A DNA stretch of 64,000 bases from a virus, in the IMG/VR virus record IMGVR_UViG_3300020202_000068, positions 1-64,000 of that record. One strand, given 5' to 3'. A program made the translations under genes and the position numbers. Positions 56,401 through 64,000 of this stretch are shown here, one piece after another (position 1 is the stretch's first letter; each line of letters starts with the position of its first letter). A model generated the notes under the pieces. It made no database searches and was not told the DNA's origin. It worked only from the letters and a program-made list of their open reading frames with translations.

Positions 56401-56868
56401 TTAGGCCGGGGCCGGCAGGATGTCCGGCGGGCGTCGCTTCACCAGGGGAGCGGTCTTTCGCTCCTCCTGCTTCTTCTTAAACAGGTCCTCGTTCGCTTTG
56501 GCGTTTTCCTCGCCAGCCCGAAGGTTGGTTTCCCGTTTAGCGATCTCCGAGCGATGGAGGTCGTAATCCCCATCTTCGATGTCGCTCTGCCGGACGTAAT
56601 CCCAGGCCCCGTTGTTGCGGGTTCCGGGGTTCGGCTTCTGGTGAATTTTAGCAGAGACGTGGTACACGCCGGGCCTGTGCTGGGGAAAGCTGTTGATCGG
56701 GAAGACCACCAGCTTCAGCCGCCCGGGCCCTTCGATACCGCTGATCTGGGCCGGAACGGGGTGTTTCAGGTCCCCGCCCACGTACCAGACCACCTTCTCA
56801 CCCACCGGGGGAGTCGGCTGGAGGTTCGCTTTGTCCTCCTGAATTTCCTTCCAAGCTACCTCGTTCAT
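56401..56868 (-). CDS. Hypothetical protein (155 aa)
   Basis: ATG 56868 is placed 5 bases after AGGAAAGGA. The first part, VVWYVGGDLKHPVPAQISGI and VVFPINSFPQHRPGVYHVSA, looks like a beta-barrel; the end is a charged coiled coil (ANEDLFKKKQEERKTAP). Between terminase and portal genes; function unknown. Confidence 0.6.
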   Translation of the reverse strand: MNEVAWKEIQEDKANLQPTPPVGEKVVWYVGGDLKHPVPAQISGIEGPGRLKLVVFPINSFPQHRPGVYHVSAKIHQKPNPGTRNNGAWDYVRQSDIEDGDYDLHRSEIAKRETNLRAGEENAKANEDLFKKKQEERKTAPLVKRRPPDILPAPA

Positions 56869-56998
56869 CGGAATCCTTTCCTGGGGTAACAAAAATAGTG
56901 AACGTCATGTCCCCGAACGGCATGTTCAGATCGTAACGCCCGTCAAGGAGCAGCTCCGTGCCGTCTCCTAAATTCTCATCGAGCCAAATCGCACTCAT
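56798..56998 (-). CDS. Small hypothetical protein (66 aa)
   Basis: Strand-rich N-terminus (TELLLDGRYDLNMPFGDMTF, TIFVTPG). Overlaps the next gene for 71 bases in another frame and shares a base with the previous stop. Only the first 45 residues look folded. Confidence 0.5.
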   Translation of the reverse strand: MSAIWLDENLGDGTELLLDGRYDLNMPFGDMTFTIFVTPGKDSDERGSLEGNSGGQSEPPADSPGG

Positions 56999-57300
56999 TA
57001 CAGGTCAATCCTTGAGAGAAGCTCGCCGACTCGGTCGTTGAGGCGGTCGAGGACGTGATAGGTGTGGTTTAGCTGCTCGGCCACCTTGCAGCTGGAGCAG
57101 TCCCCCTGGGCACCAGGCGGAACCGCCGCTGGCGACGATGGTCGCATGATCGGCTCAAGCCGCGAGAACAGCATCCCGATCTTGTCGTCCAATGCCGAGG
57201 CGGCACTCTCTATTGAGCTAAAGGCGATCGCCACGCCGGAGGCTGGCCGATCCGTCCCGACATGACACATATCTCGCGTTGGGCTGTCCTGGTATCTCAT
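56998..57300 (-). CDS. Hypothetical protein (100 aa)
   Basis: ATG 57300 is 6 bases after GGGAGA. Helical (SSIESAASALDDKIGMLFSRL) with CSSCKVAEQLNHTYHVLDRL. No family recognised; next to the terminase. Confidence 0.6.
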   Translation of the reverse strand: MRYQDSPTRDMCHVGTDRPASGVAIAFSSIESAASALDDKIGMLFSRLEPIMRPSSPAAVPPGAQGDCSSCKVAEQLNHTYHVLDRLNDRVGELLSRIDL

Positions 57301-57318
57301 CTGCATTCTCCCTGGCAA

Positions 57319-59115
57319 TTAAACGGCAGCCCCTGGTCCGAAGTGGACGTACTTGCCACCGTTTTCTAGGTTCATTTGGCTGATCAGGCCCATGGCCGTG
57401 TGATAGGCCATGCTGCCTTGTCCTTTGCGGTTCTCAGGGGTGATGTAGGCCGTACCGTCCCGGAAGCGGCCGGCGATGTATTCGGCGATGTATTCGACGC
57501 ACATCACGCAGTCGTTCACTCGTTCGGCCTCACCGTCGTCCGTGGGGACGCTTTCCCCTTCGGCATTCTTGACTTCCTTCTTACGGAAGCTGCGGACCTC
57601 GCTGATCGTCAACGGGCATCGCTGCGAGAAGAGGAGACGTGGCCAGCCCCGTTCCGTGGGCTCCATGAGGTCGCGGACCATCCGGCGACGGAGGGCCTTG
57701 TCATTGCAGCCCCGCATAAAGCCGTGCTTCGTGACCCGGCTCTCCAAGCCCTTCTTGCGAAACTCTTCCTCATAAGCCGCGAAGACGGTAGAGTCTGAGC
57801 CGACCGAGGTCTGACGACCCACCATCTGATCCATCACAAAGGCCTCGAACTTCAGGTCCCCGACCCGCGAAGCCACCACCCCCGCAAACATGGAGGGCGT
57901 ATGTTTTCTGACGATGATCTCTTCTTCAATGATCAGCCGATTGCCCAGCTCTTTGAATGTCGGGGGCGGGACGACGCAGACCAGGGCGGCGGTGCGGGTA
58001 TGGCTCGGGTCGATCACCAGGTAGCGGGTCCAGTTGGCCGGCAATCGGTTCGGGTTTTTAGCCAAGAGCGAGCAGATCGCCTTCCAGGCGTTCTCTTCCT
58101 GCTCCTTTTCCAGGAACTCCTGCGGCTTCACGATATGCAGGGCCGAGCCGAAGTTGTACATCAACCGCCCGCTAATGAACGCACTGATGTCACCCTGGTT
58201 ACGATGGGCCTCATCGTCGTCGTTATCCATCCGCTCGATCATTTCCTGGAGACCGAGCTTGTCGGAGTAGGGATTATCGACGCTGACCAGACGGAAGACT
58301 TTGATTGGTGGTTTGTTGGTTTCCTTTTCCCCGCCGGGCTCGTACCGTTTGGCCCGCTCGATGGTTTTGATCAGGGCTTCATTGGCGACCTGCGGCCACA
58401 CCGACCACAGGAACCAGCCCCGAGTCGTGGCCAGACGATCCTGCCATTCCTTGAGGTAAGAGCCCTTATCCACGTCCTCGTCGATCCAGATGCCATCGAC
58501 GGCGTCTCCCTTCTTCGGGCTGTCCCCGGTGCTGGGATAGGCGCAGATCGTGGCTCCGTTGGTGAGCCGCACGCTCTTGAAGACGTTGCCGGCCGCACTC
58601 TCCATGTGCCAACTCTTGGGCACGATCATGTGCTCGCCAAACAGCGGCGGGGAGAGCTGGCTCTCGTTGTACCGCTCCCGGTCGAAGTTGGGGTTATAGG
58701 CCCGCCACTTCCTGGTGGTCAGGTCCTGGATGATGCGGAAGTTCGCTCCCTCTCCGAGGCCCGGGGCGAAGAGTCGGTGATAGAGGGTTTGGCCGATATG
58801 GTTCACGTCGAACCCAATTACCCAATAAAGGCCCGGGTTCTTTTTGCTGGGAGCCCGAAACCGGAGTGGTATTTGAGTCCCGTCTTCGCGGGTGATCGGG
58901 ATGCCGAGAATGCGGCTGGCGAACTCCATCACCACCGCGATGGTCTTGCCCGACCGCTTTCCTCCGATGGTCAGGACCTCACTAGCCGACGACTCGTGAA
59001 CCGGGAGTTGGAACTGGGTCGGTCGATAGACGTGGAGCGGGTGCTGCTCGCGCAGCTCTAGCTCTAGCAAGCCCTTCTTGATCGTCTGGAGTTCGTATTT
59101 ATTCGATCCCGGCAT
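57319..59115 (-). CDS. terL: Terminase large subunit
   Basis: 598 residues. Walker A GGKRSGKT at 51-58, Walker B DGIWIDED near 210, then C-terminal RNase-H-like nuclease residues: YLVIDPSHTRTA (first Asp), FEAFVMDQMVG and a late Asp/Glu in DCVMCVEYIAEYI. It pumps and cuts DNA into the prohead in concert with the portal. Genes for a deoxyribonucleotidase and a putative small terminase lie immediately upstream. Coupled to them by one-base overlap. Confidence 0.9.
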   Translation of the reverse strand: MPGSNKYELQTIKKGLLELELREQHPLHVYRPTQFQLPVHESSASEVLTIGGKRSGKTIAVVMEFASRILGIPITREDGTQIPLRFRAPSKKNPGLYWVIGFDVNHIGQTLYHRLFAPGLGEGANFRIIQDLTTRKWRAYNPNFDRERYNESQLSPPLFGEHMIVPKSWHMESAAGNVFKSVRLTNGATICAYPSTGDSPKKGDAVDGIWIDEDVDKGSYLKEWQDRLATTRGWFLWSVWPQVANEALIKTIERAKRYEPGGEKETNKPPIKVFRLVSVDNPYSDKLGLQEMIERMDNDDDEAHRNQGDISAFISGRLMYNFGSALHIVKPQEFLEKEQEENAWKAICSLLAKNPNRLPANWTRYLVIDPSHTRTAALVCVVPPPTFKELGNRLIIEEEIIVRKHTPSMFAGVVASRVGDLKFEAFVMDQMVGRQTSVGSDSTVFAAYEEEFRKKGLESRVTKHGFMRGCNDKALRRRMVRDLMEPTERGWPRLLFSQRCPLTISEVRSFRKKEVKNAEGESVPTDDGEAERVNDCVMCVEYIAEYIAGRFRDGTAYITPENRKGQGSMAYHTAMGLISQMNLENGGKYVHFGPGAAV

Positions 59116-59669
59116 TAGCCATCTCGTCCGATAATTGAGTGCATAAGCATCATGTGCAGGTCACCATGGCAAACGAGGCCATGATTTCGATTCCAGCACC
59201 GGGGGTACAGGAACGTCGGCCCTCCTGCTGCTTTGTACTTGTCCACGTTCTCGTCACGATCATCGACCAGCAGCCGAACGGGAGACGCCATAAACTCCTT
59301 GGCTGATCCGATCATTAGTCGCTTTGAGAACTCTGGCAGGTTTTTCCTGACCCAATCTCGCTTCCCTTCGACGCAGCCAGCCGTGGCACAGGGGGCTGTC
59401 AGCAGGCAGACGTTGTCAGTGCCAACCGCAGAGTCCAGGACTCCGAGAATGTCCTGGGCATCTGGCATCCAGTCCATCGTGCTCCAGAAGTCGTACCCGC
59501 ATGGGCTCCAGAAATCACTGGCCGACATGCCCCAGATTTTGTCCATCTCGAATAAACCGCGATTCTCTCCATGGAGAAATGGGTTCGGGCGGTTGTGTAG
59601 TTGACAGATGTGTTTCACGAAGTCCGTGAGCACGCCATCCATATCGAGTAATACTTGCTTAATCACCAA
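59115..59669 (-). CDS. 5'(3')-deoxyribonucleotidase (NT5C family)
   Basis: 184 residues, HAD fold: QVLLDMDGVLTDF (nucleophile Asp and +2 Asp), CLLTAP (motif II Thr), then a Lys region and LLVDDRDENV (motif IV acidic). Dephosphorylates dNMPs, tuning the nucleotide pool or salvaging host DNA. Found between terminase subunits, unusual for a metabolic gene. Overlaps neighbours. Confidence 0.82.
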   Translation of the reverse strand: MVIKQVLLDMDGVLTDFVKHICQLHNRPNPFLHGENRGLFEMDKIWGMSASDFWSPCGYDFWSTMDWMPDAQDILGVLDSAVGTDNVCLLTAPCATAGCVEGKRDWVRKNLPEFSKRLMIGSAKEFMASPVRLLVDDRDENVDKYKAAGGPTFLYPRCWNRNHGLVCHGDLHMMLMHSIIGRDG

Positions 59670-60192
59670 TCTCCTCCTGTCCCAGGATGGCCTTGAGGGC
59701 GGCCCCTTTCGCCAGGCTCTCTGGCGTCGAGCCGCTTAGTAGCTCGGTCATGCGGACGATGAGCGTGGCCTTCAAGGTCTCGTCGTCCATCTGCTTCCAG
59801 TCGTCTTCGAGCTTCATGCGATCCACCTTGGCGTGGAATCCAAGGAGCTTGAGGGCGGCCTGTACAGCCTGAGGCTTGGTCTTCGGGTGATCACCCATAT
59901 CCTTGATCCAGGTGACCACATCTTCCATGAAGGCCACCGGACCACCCCAGGCGTCGTACCCCTGAGACACCATCTGTTCTAACGGACGCAGGCCCTTGCC
60001 GGCTTCGTTGGCGTCGAACAGCTTGGCGATAACCTGCCCGGCCTTCTTGACTCGGAGGTCCTGGATGCGCATGGCCTGGTCAACGGGGACGCAGGCCTGG
60101 CATCGCTTTTCCCCGACCGGCAGCCCGTCAAATTCAATGACAGGCTTCCACGCCAGGCAGCCGGGGCACTGGAGTTTCTCAGAATCGCTCAT
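59659..60192 (-). CDS. Putative terminase small subunit
   Basis: 177 residues. N-terminal zinc-finger-like CPGCLAWKPVIEF and CQAC, then a helical body (AGQVIAKLFDANEAGKGLRP, AFMEDVVTWIKDM). By position before the large terminase (one gene between) and helical form it could be the DNA-recognising small subunit. No clear HTH is seen, so low confidence in the function. Confidence 0.5.
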   Translation of the reverse strand: MSDSEKLQCPGCLAWKPVIEFDGLPVGEKRCQACVPVDQAMRIQDLRVKKAGQVIAKLFDANEAGKGLRPLEQMVSQGYDAWGGPVAFMEDVVTWIKDMGDHPKTKPQAVQAALKLLGFHAKVDRMKLEDDWKQMDDETLKATLIVRMTELLSGSTPESLAKGAALKAILGQEEIGD

Positions 60193-61885
60193 TGGTTAGC
60201 TCAGCTAAACGCTCCAGGTCAACCCGCTCGTCATCGTTATCGGCCGGCTCAGCGATGATCTTCGTCTTCTGCGTGACCCGCAGGGCCCAAACATCGTCCG
60301 AGTTCTGGAGGATCAGGTCGTTCTCCTTGGCGAACTTCTTCACCAGGCGAGCGGTCTGCGTCCGTTCGAATCCCAGGCCCGCGATCAATCCACCCGGCTG
60401 GACGTTCGGGAGCCATTGCTCCAGCTTGTCGGCCGTCACGCATTGTTCGAAGAACACGCAGTCCAGATGCTGCCGATCGGGCGGGAATGGCTGCTTCCGC
60501 TGGAGGTTGTCGGCATGGATACGACCTGACTCGATCTCCTTGGAGAAAGTCTGGTTGAACTGTTCGGCCGGGATGGTGCTGAAGCCGTGGATCGTGAAGT
60601 TGTCCAGGGCGTAGATGTGTGAACCTTCCGGCAGGGCCGCGTTGATGGCGGCCGTCGATTGGCCCGTCCCGCCGTGAATCACCGCTACTTCCAGAGCCCC
60701 GCCACGGCGGGCCTGGAGCCAGCTCATCAGGGCCTCGACACCTTCCAGGGAGCGGCCGAAGTCCTTGCCGTCGTAGATCGCGACTTTCTTCCCACCGACC
60801 GTCGTGTAGGTCAGAGGCTTATCGCCGTGATCCTGGCCATTGCCGTCATAGCTGGCAACGGGCGTCTCGATCACGTCCGTGGCGTCTTCGTCGATGTCCG
60901 TATCGTCGTCAGCCTCGACCTCGTTAATCTCGGCTTGAATCAGCTCTTTAGCCGCAGCCATCTGCTCTTCCGTGATCACTACACAGTCGTCATCCGGGCC
61001 CAGCATCTGGCCGAGCTTCGGCAGGTCCTTCGTGCAATCGAGCTGGACCTTACCTTCCCGCACGGAGACGGGGTCGGCGAGGGCGTCCCGCATGTTCTTC
61101 GCCACCGACTCAACAGGTGTTACGCGCGGCCGCCCGACCTTCTTGGGCTTGTAATGCAGAGCCCAGGAGTCGCAGGCTGCGAAGCATACGTCGATCTCTT
61201 TTTTGATCGACCAGTAGAGGCTGAGATTGCGGGTGCAGTAAACGTCCTCGGTGCTGTGTTTCTCGCTGTGGTCTTCATTCCACTCGTAATCGAAGTACGG
61301 CTTCGGCGGGCCGTCGAAGATGTTGGTTGTGAACAGGCAGCAGCCGGTCGGCAGGGCTGCCACCGGATGAATCCCGCGTAGGCGAGCCGCCTCATTGCGG
61401 GTCAACAGCTCCAGCTTCCGCTGCGGGTATTCCTCATCGCTCTCGTTATCCATCCACTCAAAGAGGTACGGGACCTCCCCGCCGCTCTCGTGGACCGGGT
61501 GCGGGGGAGGGCCGCAGTAGGGGGCACCGATGACCGTTGGTAGTCCCTGAATCAGGCGGTCGTAGGCGAAGTCGAAAGAGACCGACCAGAAGGGCTTTGC
61601 CTGAGGGTCGTAATCCAGATACCCATCAGGTTCATTGTCACTGTCGAGCATCAGGATCGTGTCGAAGCCTTCGTCTCGGGCAATCCGCACGGCCCGGTTG
61701 CGGGTCATCGTGATGGGTGTGTCCGAGAGGATAATCGGCTTGATCCGGTCGATCCGCTCGTCGCCCTTCATCTGAAGCATGGCCCGGGCAGCCCAGAGCA
61801 TCATCTCCGGGATCACCGAGCTGACCCCACCATTTCCCCCGTAACAGAAGAAGCAAACCAGGACATCGACTTTGGCTTTCTGCAT
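60179..61885 (-). CDS. Glycosyltransferase-like protein with methyltransferase-like C-terminus
   Basis: 568 residues from ATG 61885 (GGAGGAG upstream; the longer TTG reading would cross a terminator). N-terminal GT-A-like domain: VLVCFFCYGGNG, MTRNRAVRIARDEGFDTILMLDSDN, with DSD as the likely metal-binding motif, and a VIGAPY strand. After an acidic linker (EVEADDDTDIDEDATD) the C-terminal domain reads LEVAVIHGGTGQSTAAINAA and LDCVFFEQC, like a class I SAM methyltransferase nucleotide-binding fold. Confidence 0.68.
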   Translation of the reverse strand: MQKAKVDVLVCFFCYGGNGGVSSVIPEMMLWAARAMLQMKGDERIDRIKPIILSDTPITMTRNRAVRIARDEGFDTILMLDSDNEPDGYLDYDPQAKPFWSVSFDFAYDRLIQGLPTVIGAPYCGPPPHPVHESGGEVPYLFEWMDNESDEEYPQRKLELLTRNEAARLRGIHPVAALPTGCCLFTTNIFDGPPKPYFDYEWNEDHSEKHSTEDVYCTRNLSLYWSIKKEIDVCFAACDSWALHYKPKKVGRPRVTPVESVAKNMRDALADPVSVREGKVQLDCTKDLPKLGQMLGPDDDCVVITEEQMAAAKELIQAEINEVEADDDTDIDEDATDVIETPVASYDGNGQDHGDKPLTYTTVGGKKVAIYDGKDFGRSLEGVEALMSWLQARRGGALEVAVIHGGTGQSTAAINAALPEGSHIYALDNFTIHGFSTIPAEQFNQTFSKEIESGRIHADNLQRKQPFPPDRQHLDCVFFEQCVTADKLEQWLPNVQPGGLIAGLGFERTQTARLVKKFAKENDLILQNSDDVWALRVTQKTKIIAEPADNDDERVDLERLAELTNERF

Positions 61886-61901
61886 TTCCAACTCCTCCAA
61901 T

Positions 61902-61944
61902 AAAAAACCGACCGCTGAGACCGTGCAGGCGATCTCAGGGTCGG
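61902..61944 (-). terminator. Rho-independent terminator after the capsid operon
   Basis: On the minus strand CCGACC-CTGAGA pairs with TCTCAG-GGTCGG (12 bp, one bulge), 12-base loop, then a T-run of six. Insulates the capsid genes from the glycosyltransferase-to-tail operon. Confidence 0.9.
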
Positions 61945-62041
61945 CTAAACCCCAGTGGATTTTCATCCACAACAAAGCTCCCCTCAGGGAAAAAGGAGCC
62001 TTGTTCTATGTCCCATACCTGCATATGGGGATTTCGATCGC

Positions 62042-62680
62042 TTAGAACAACTGAACGTCGATCAAAATGTCGGCGTTCGTGTTGCCAGTCGTTTTGGCGG
62101 ACATCGCTCGGGCGAATTTGTAGAGCTGGTTGCTGTTGGCGAACGTGATGTTCGTCGTGACGCCAGCTTCCGAGATCGCGGGAACCACACGGCCGGAGGT
62201 CGTCGAGTGCGTCGAGGCGGCACCCGTCGAGTTCACCAACCAGTCGTCCACCGCAATGACGTTCGTGCCGTCAGCCGCGAGGCCGGTGAGGGCGAGCGTC
62301 GGACCTCGGACGGTCAGCCAGAAGTAGTCGTTGTTCGGGCAGCCCGTGGAGGGGAGCCATTCATCGACGATTCCGGCGATCGCCCGGTCGGGGCAGAACT
62401 CGGCGTAGCCATCCACCTGCTTGCCGCGCTGACCCGATTTCCAGGTCACCGCCATCTTCGGCAGGAGGGCCACACCACTCGAATTCCGTACGAGGATGCA
62501 GACCACTTCGCCACCCGAACGCGGAGCCTTTGGCCCGGTGCCCGAGTAATCGAGGTCTTTGAAGGTCTTGATGATTCCCTCAATGGCCTTGCTGGTCGTG
62601 CCGGTTGAGTCGGCAGTCCGGTTGGGGCCAGTGAGGTAGGTCTTCCCGCGCTGGGGAAGGGCAACAACATTGTCAGGCAT
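62042..62680 (-). CDS. Capsid decoration / DUF2190-like protein (212 aa)
   Basis: Short protein beside the major capsid gene. VALLPKMAVTWKSGQRGKQVDG and ALTGLAADGTNVIAVDDWLV resemble the phage capsid decoration/cement proteins, which begin with Gly/Asn-rich loops. Likely stabilises the capsid. Assignment by position and composition. Confidence 0.6.
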   Translation of the reverse strand: MPDNVVALPQRGKTYLTGPNRTADSTGTTSKAIEGIIKTFKDLDYSGTGPKAPRSGGEVVCILVRNSSGVALLPKMAVTWKSGQRGKQVDGYAEFCPDRAIAGIVDEWLPSTGCPNNDYFWLTVRGPTLALTGLAADGTNVIAVDDWLVNSTGAASTHSTTSGRVVPAISEAGVTTNITFANSNQLYKFARAMSAKTTGNTNADILIDVQLF

Positions 62681-62754
62681 TGTGAGAAATCCTTTTCTCG
62701 CTAGTCAGTTTTTGCCTTTTGGCGAATACCCTGAATCCTGAGGGGTTAAATGGC

Positions 62755-63867
62755 TTAGGCGAAGTTCTTGAGCTTGGCGAAGAACTTCGGGCTCTCGAAG
62801 CTGGCCTGGCCGTAGAAGCCGCAGGCCCAGAGGGCCGCATAGCCACTACGCGGGTCTTCGGTCGGACCACGCATCCAGAACAGCTCGGGCATCAGGCTCG
62901 CGATCTCCATCTTGGAGGTGTTGAGCATGTAGCCGGTGTTGGCCGGGCAGTCGTAGTCCGAGCTGATCGCACAACCATCCTGGTTCAGGGTGAAGCCCTG
63001 GAAGCCGAGGTCGTTGGCGGTCTTGTGCGGGATGCTGATCCGGCGGATCGCTTCGTCGTGGTTCTTGTACGACTGGAAGAGATTGGGAGCCAGGACGCAG
63101 AGTTCCGGGCCACCCTCGTCGCCGTTGGTGTGGGTCAGCCAGGTGATCGTCTGGCTGATGACGCGCCAGCAGTTGTCTTCGAACGTGGTGCTGCCGGTGC
63201 CCCAGCCCGTGCTCGACCAATTGACCAGCTTCGGCGCGAAGTAGTCGTACTCGCTGTCGCCCGAGCCGTCCGGCCAGTCCTTGGCCAGCGTGGCATTGGG
63301 ATACGTTGAGAGAGCCGAACTCCAGGTCCCGCCCTGATCGGCGAGGTTGGTATTCAGGCCGGCGTAGCTGTCATTGGGTGTGGAGATGCGGTTGCCGGCG
63401 GCGCTATTGGCCTCGGTCATGAACGTCTCCAGGCCGTAGATCGCGTTCTCGCGACCCGACCCACCACCTGCGCTGTAGATTTCCGCTGCCAGACCGTTCT
63501 GGAGCTTCTTCATCAGGCGACCTTGTTTGGTCTTGAAGAGATTGACGAGAGCGGCTTCCCCGCTGTTCATCGCCTTCTGCTTCATCGTGATCGAGTCCGA
63601 GGCCTGGTAGCCCGACCACGGGAGGACGGCCTGTTGGAAGGCCTGGTGATTCGTAAAGTCGATCATCGAGCCGTCGCCATGCTGGTGCATGGTGGGCTGC
63701 GAGAACTCAACCTGCCAGCGGAACTCATAACCGCTGTTGTTGAACGTGATCCGGCCCTTCCGCTTGAGCATCGCAAACAAGAGACGCTTGCGAACGGTCA
63801 GGTCCGAGGCCCCCTTCATGTAGGCTGGCTTCGTGGTATTGATTACGCCAATCCATTCGTCAGACAT
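62755..63867 (-). CDS. Major capsid protein
   Basis: 370 residues. A helix-plus-strand N-terminus (VRKRLLFAMLKRKGRITFNN), FEWRWQVEFSQPTMHQHGDG-like E-loop area, QNGLAAEIYSAG, LETFMTEANSAAG, LCVLAPNLFQSYKNHDEAI and YMLNTSKMEIASLMPELF. The size, position and segments fit HK97-like major capsid proteins. ATG 63867 behind AAGGATGAAAAG. Confidence 0.8.
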   Translation of the reverse strand: MSDEWIGVINTTKPAYMKGASDLTVRKRLLFAMLKRKGRITFNNSGYEFRWQVEFSQPTMHQHGDGSMIDFTNHQAFQQAVLPWSGYQASDSITMKQKAMNSGEAALVNLFKTKQGRLMKKLQNGLAAEIYSAGGGSGRENAIYGLETFMTEANSAAGNRISTPNDSYAGLNTNLADQGGTWSSALSTYPNATLAKDWPDGSGDSEYDYFAPKLVNWSSTGWGTGSTTFEDNCWRVISQTITWLTHTNGDEGGPELCVLAPNLFQSYKNHDEAIRRISIPHKTANDLGFQGFTLNQDGCAISSDYDCPANTGYMLNTSKMEIASLMPELFWMRGPTEDPRSGYAALWACGFYGQASFESPKFFAKLKNFA

Positions 63868-63912
63868 CGCTTTTCATCCTTGAAAAGGCCGGCGTAGGGC
63901 AGGCCGCCCAGG

Positions 63913-64000
63913 TCAGCGTCGTGCTGGCCCTAGGAAGGGCGTGATGCCTACTACCGAAATCTCGTCGTTCAGGCCGCCCCGCTGTGCTGCCGGTAAGCGT
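63913..64000 (-). CDS. C-terminal end of an upstream gene (partial)
   Basis: A frame entering from the right edge reads LPAAQRGGLNDEISVVGITP then FLGPARR and stops at 63913-63915, 45 bases upstream of the capsid start. Composition looks like a real C-terminus, perhaps a scaffold, protease or other capsid gene. The rest lies outside the window. Confidence 0.4.
   Translation of the reverse strand, partial: RLPAAQRGGLNDEISVVGITPFLGPARR

Noticed and set aside
57901-59061. 386-aa plus-strand ORF
   Set aside because: Antisense to the large terminase, low-complexity Val/Asp/Gly/Arg content typical of the complement of a GC-rich gene.
60179-61975. TTG start at 61975 for the glycosyltransferase-like gene
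   Set aside because: That reading would run through the rho-independent terminator at 61902-61944; ATG 61885 has a good GGAGGAG site.
1-64000. CRISPR array, rRNA, IS element, integrase or attachment site
   Set aside because: No regularly spaced repeats, rRNA signatures, transposase or integrase motifs were seen in the window.

Overview
This window looks like a piece of a double-stranded DNA tailed-phage genome (or a prophage-like region). It has a large terminase, a portal protein, a probable major capsid protein, a block of virion genes on one strand, dense small overlapping early genes on the other, four HNH endonucleases and an intein. There is no host housekeeping gene, rRNA or integrase. 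The DNA is GC-rich and Shine-Dalgarno sites are clear. A planctomycete or similar host is my inference only. It rests on the style of the virion proteins, a cysteine-rich small protein and CsrA, and no gene here proves it. No DNA polymerase or RNA polymerase is in the window, so the genome continues outside it.

Layout. (1) 1-22.6 kb, plus strand: early/accessory genes, mostly coupled by ATGA or GTGA overlaps. They include three tandem SH3-like small proteins, a two-amidoligase plus class II glutamine amidotransferase cassette (3.2-10.4 kb), a structured RNA region (10.95-11.31 kb), an RHH regulator, an RMF-like protein, a MazG-type NTP pyrophosphatase, a candidate ssDNA-binding protein, a ParB/DGQHR-like protein, an SF2 helicase, an HNH protein and a PD-(D/E)XK-like nuclease. 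A recurring CTGTCAC motif sits upstream of seven of these transcription units. (2) 22.6-36.8 kb, minus strand: tail/fibre-like proteins, an HNH gene flanked by two versions of the same gene end, a cluster of membrane proteins containing a Kua/TMEM189/CarF-type lipid desaturase and a papain-like protease, a 1,170-residue internal virion-type protein, a plus-strand tRNA-Arg(UCU) with odd tRNA-like neighbours, a DUF3310 protein and a calcineurin-like phosphoesterase. (3) 36.8-40.2 kb, plus strand: a long structured leader and small accessory genes (HNH, stand-alone LexA DNA-binding domain, SWIM zinc finger). (4) 40.2-64 kb, minus strand: head and tail morphogenesis, running (in transcription order) capsid, capsid accessory, glycosyltransferase-like, putative small terminase, 5'-deoxyribonucleotidase, large terminase, intein-containing portal, connector and tail proteins.

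Two single plus-strand genes interrupt this last minus-strand block like morons. One is csrA, with what looks like a CsrA-binding hairpin over its own ribosome binding site. The other is a small predicted histone-fold protein. Together with the lipid desaturase and the amidoligase cassette, these suggest that the phage manipulates host translation, chromosome packaging, membrane lipids and perhaps peptide modification. Functions are inferred from motifs read by eye; no database search was run.
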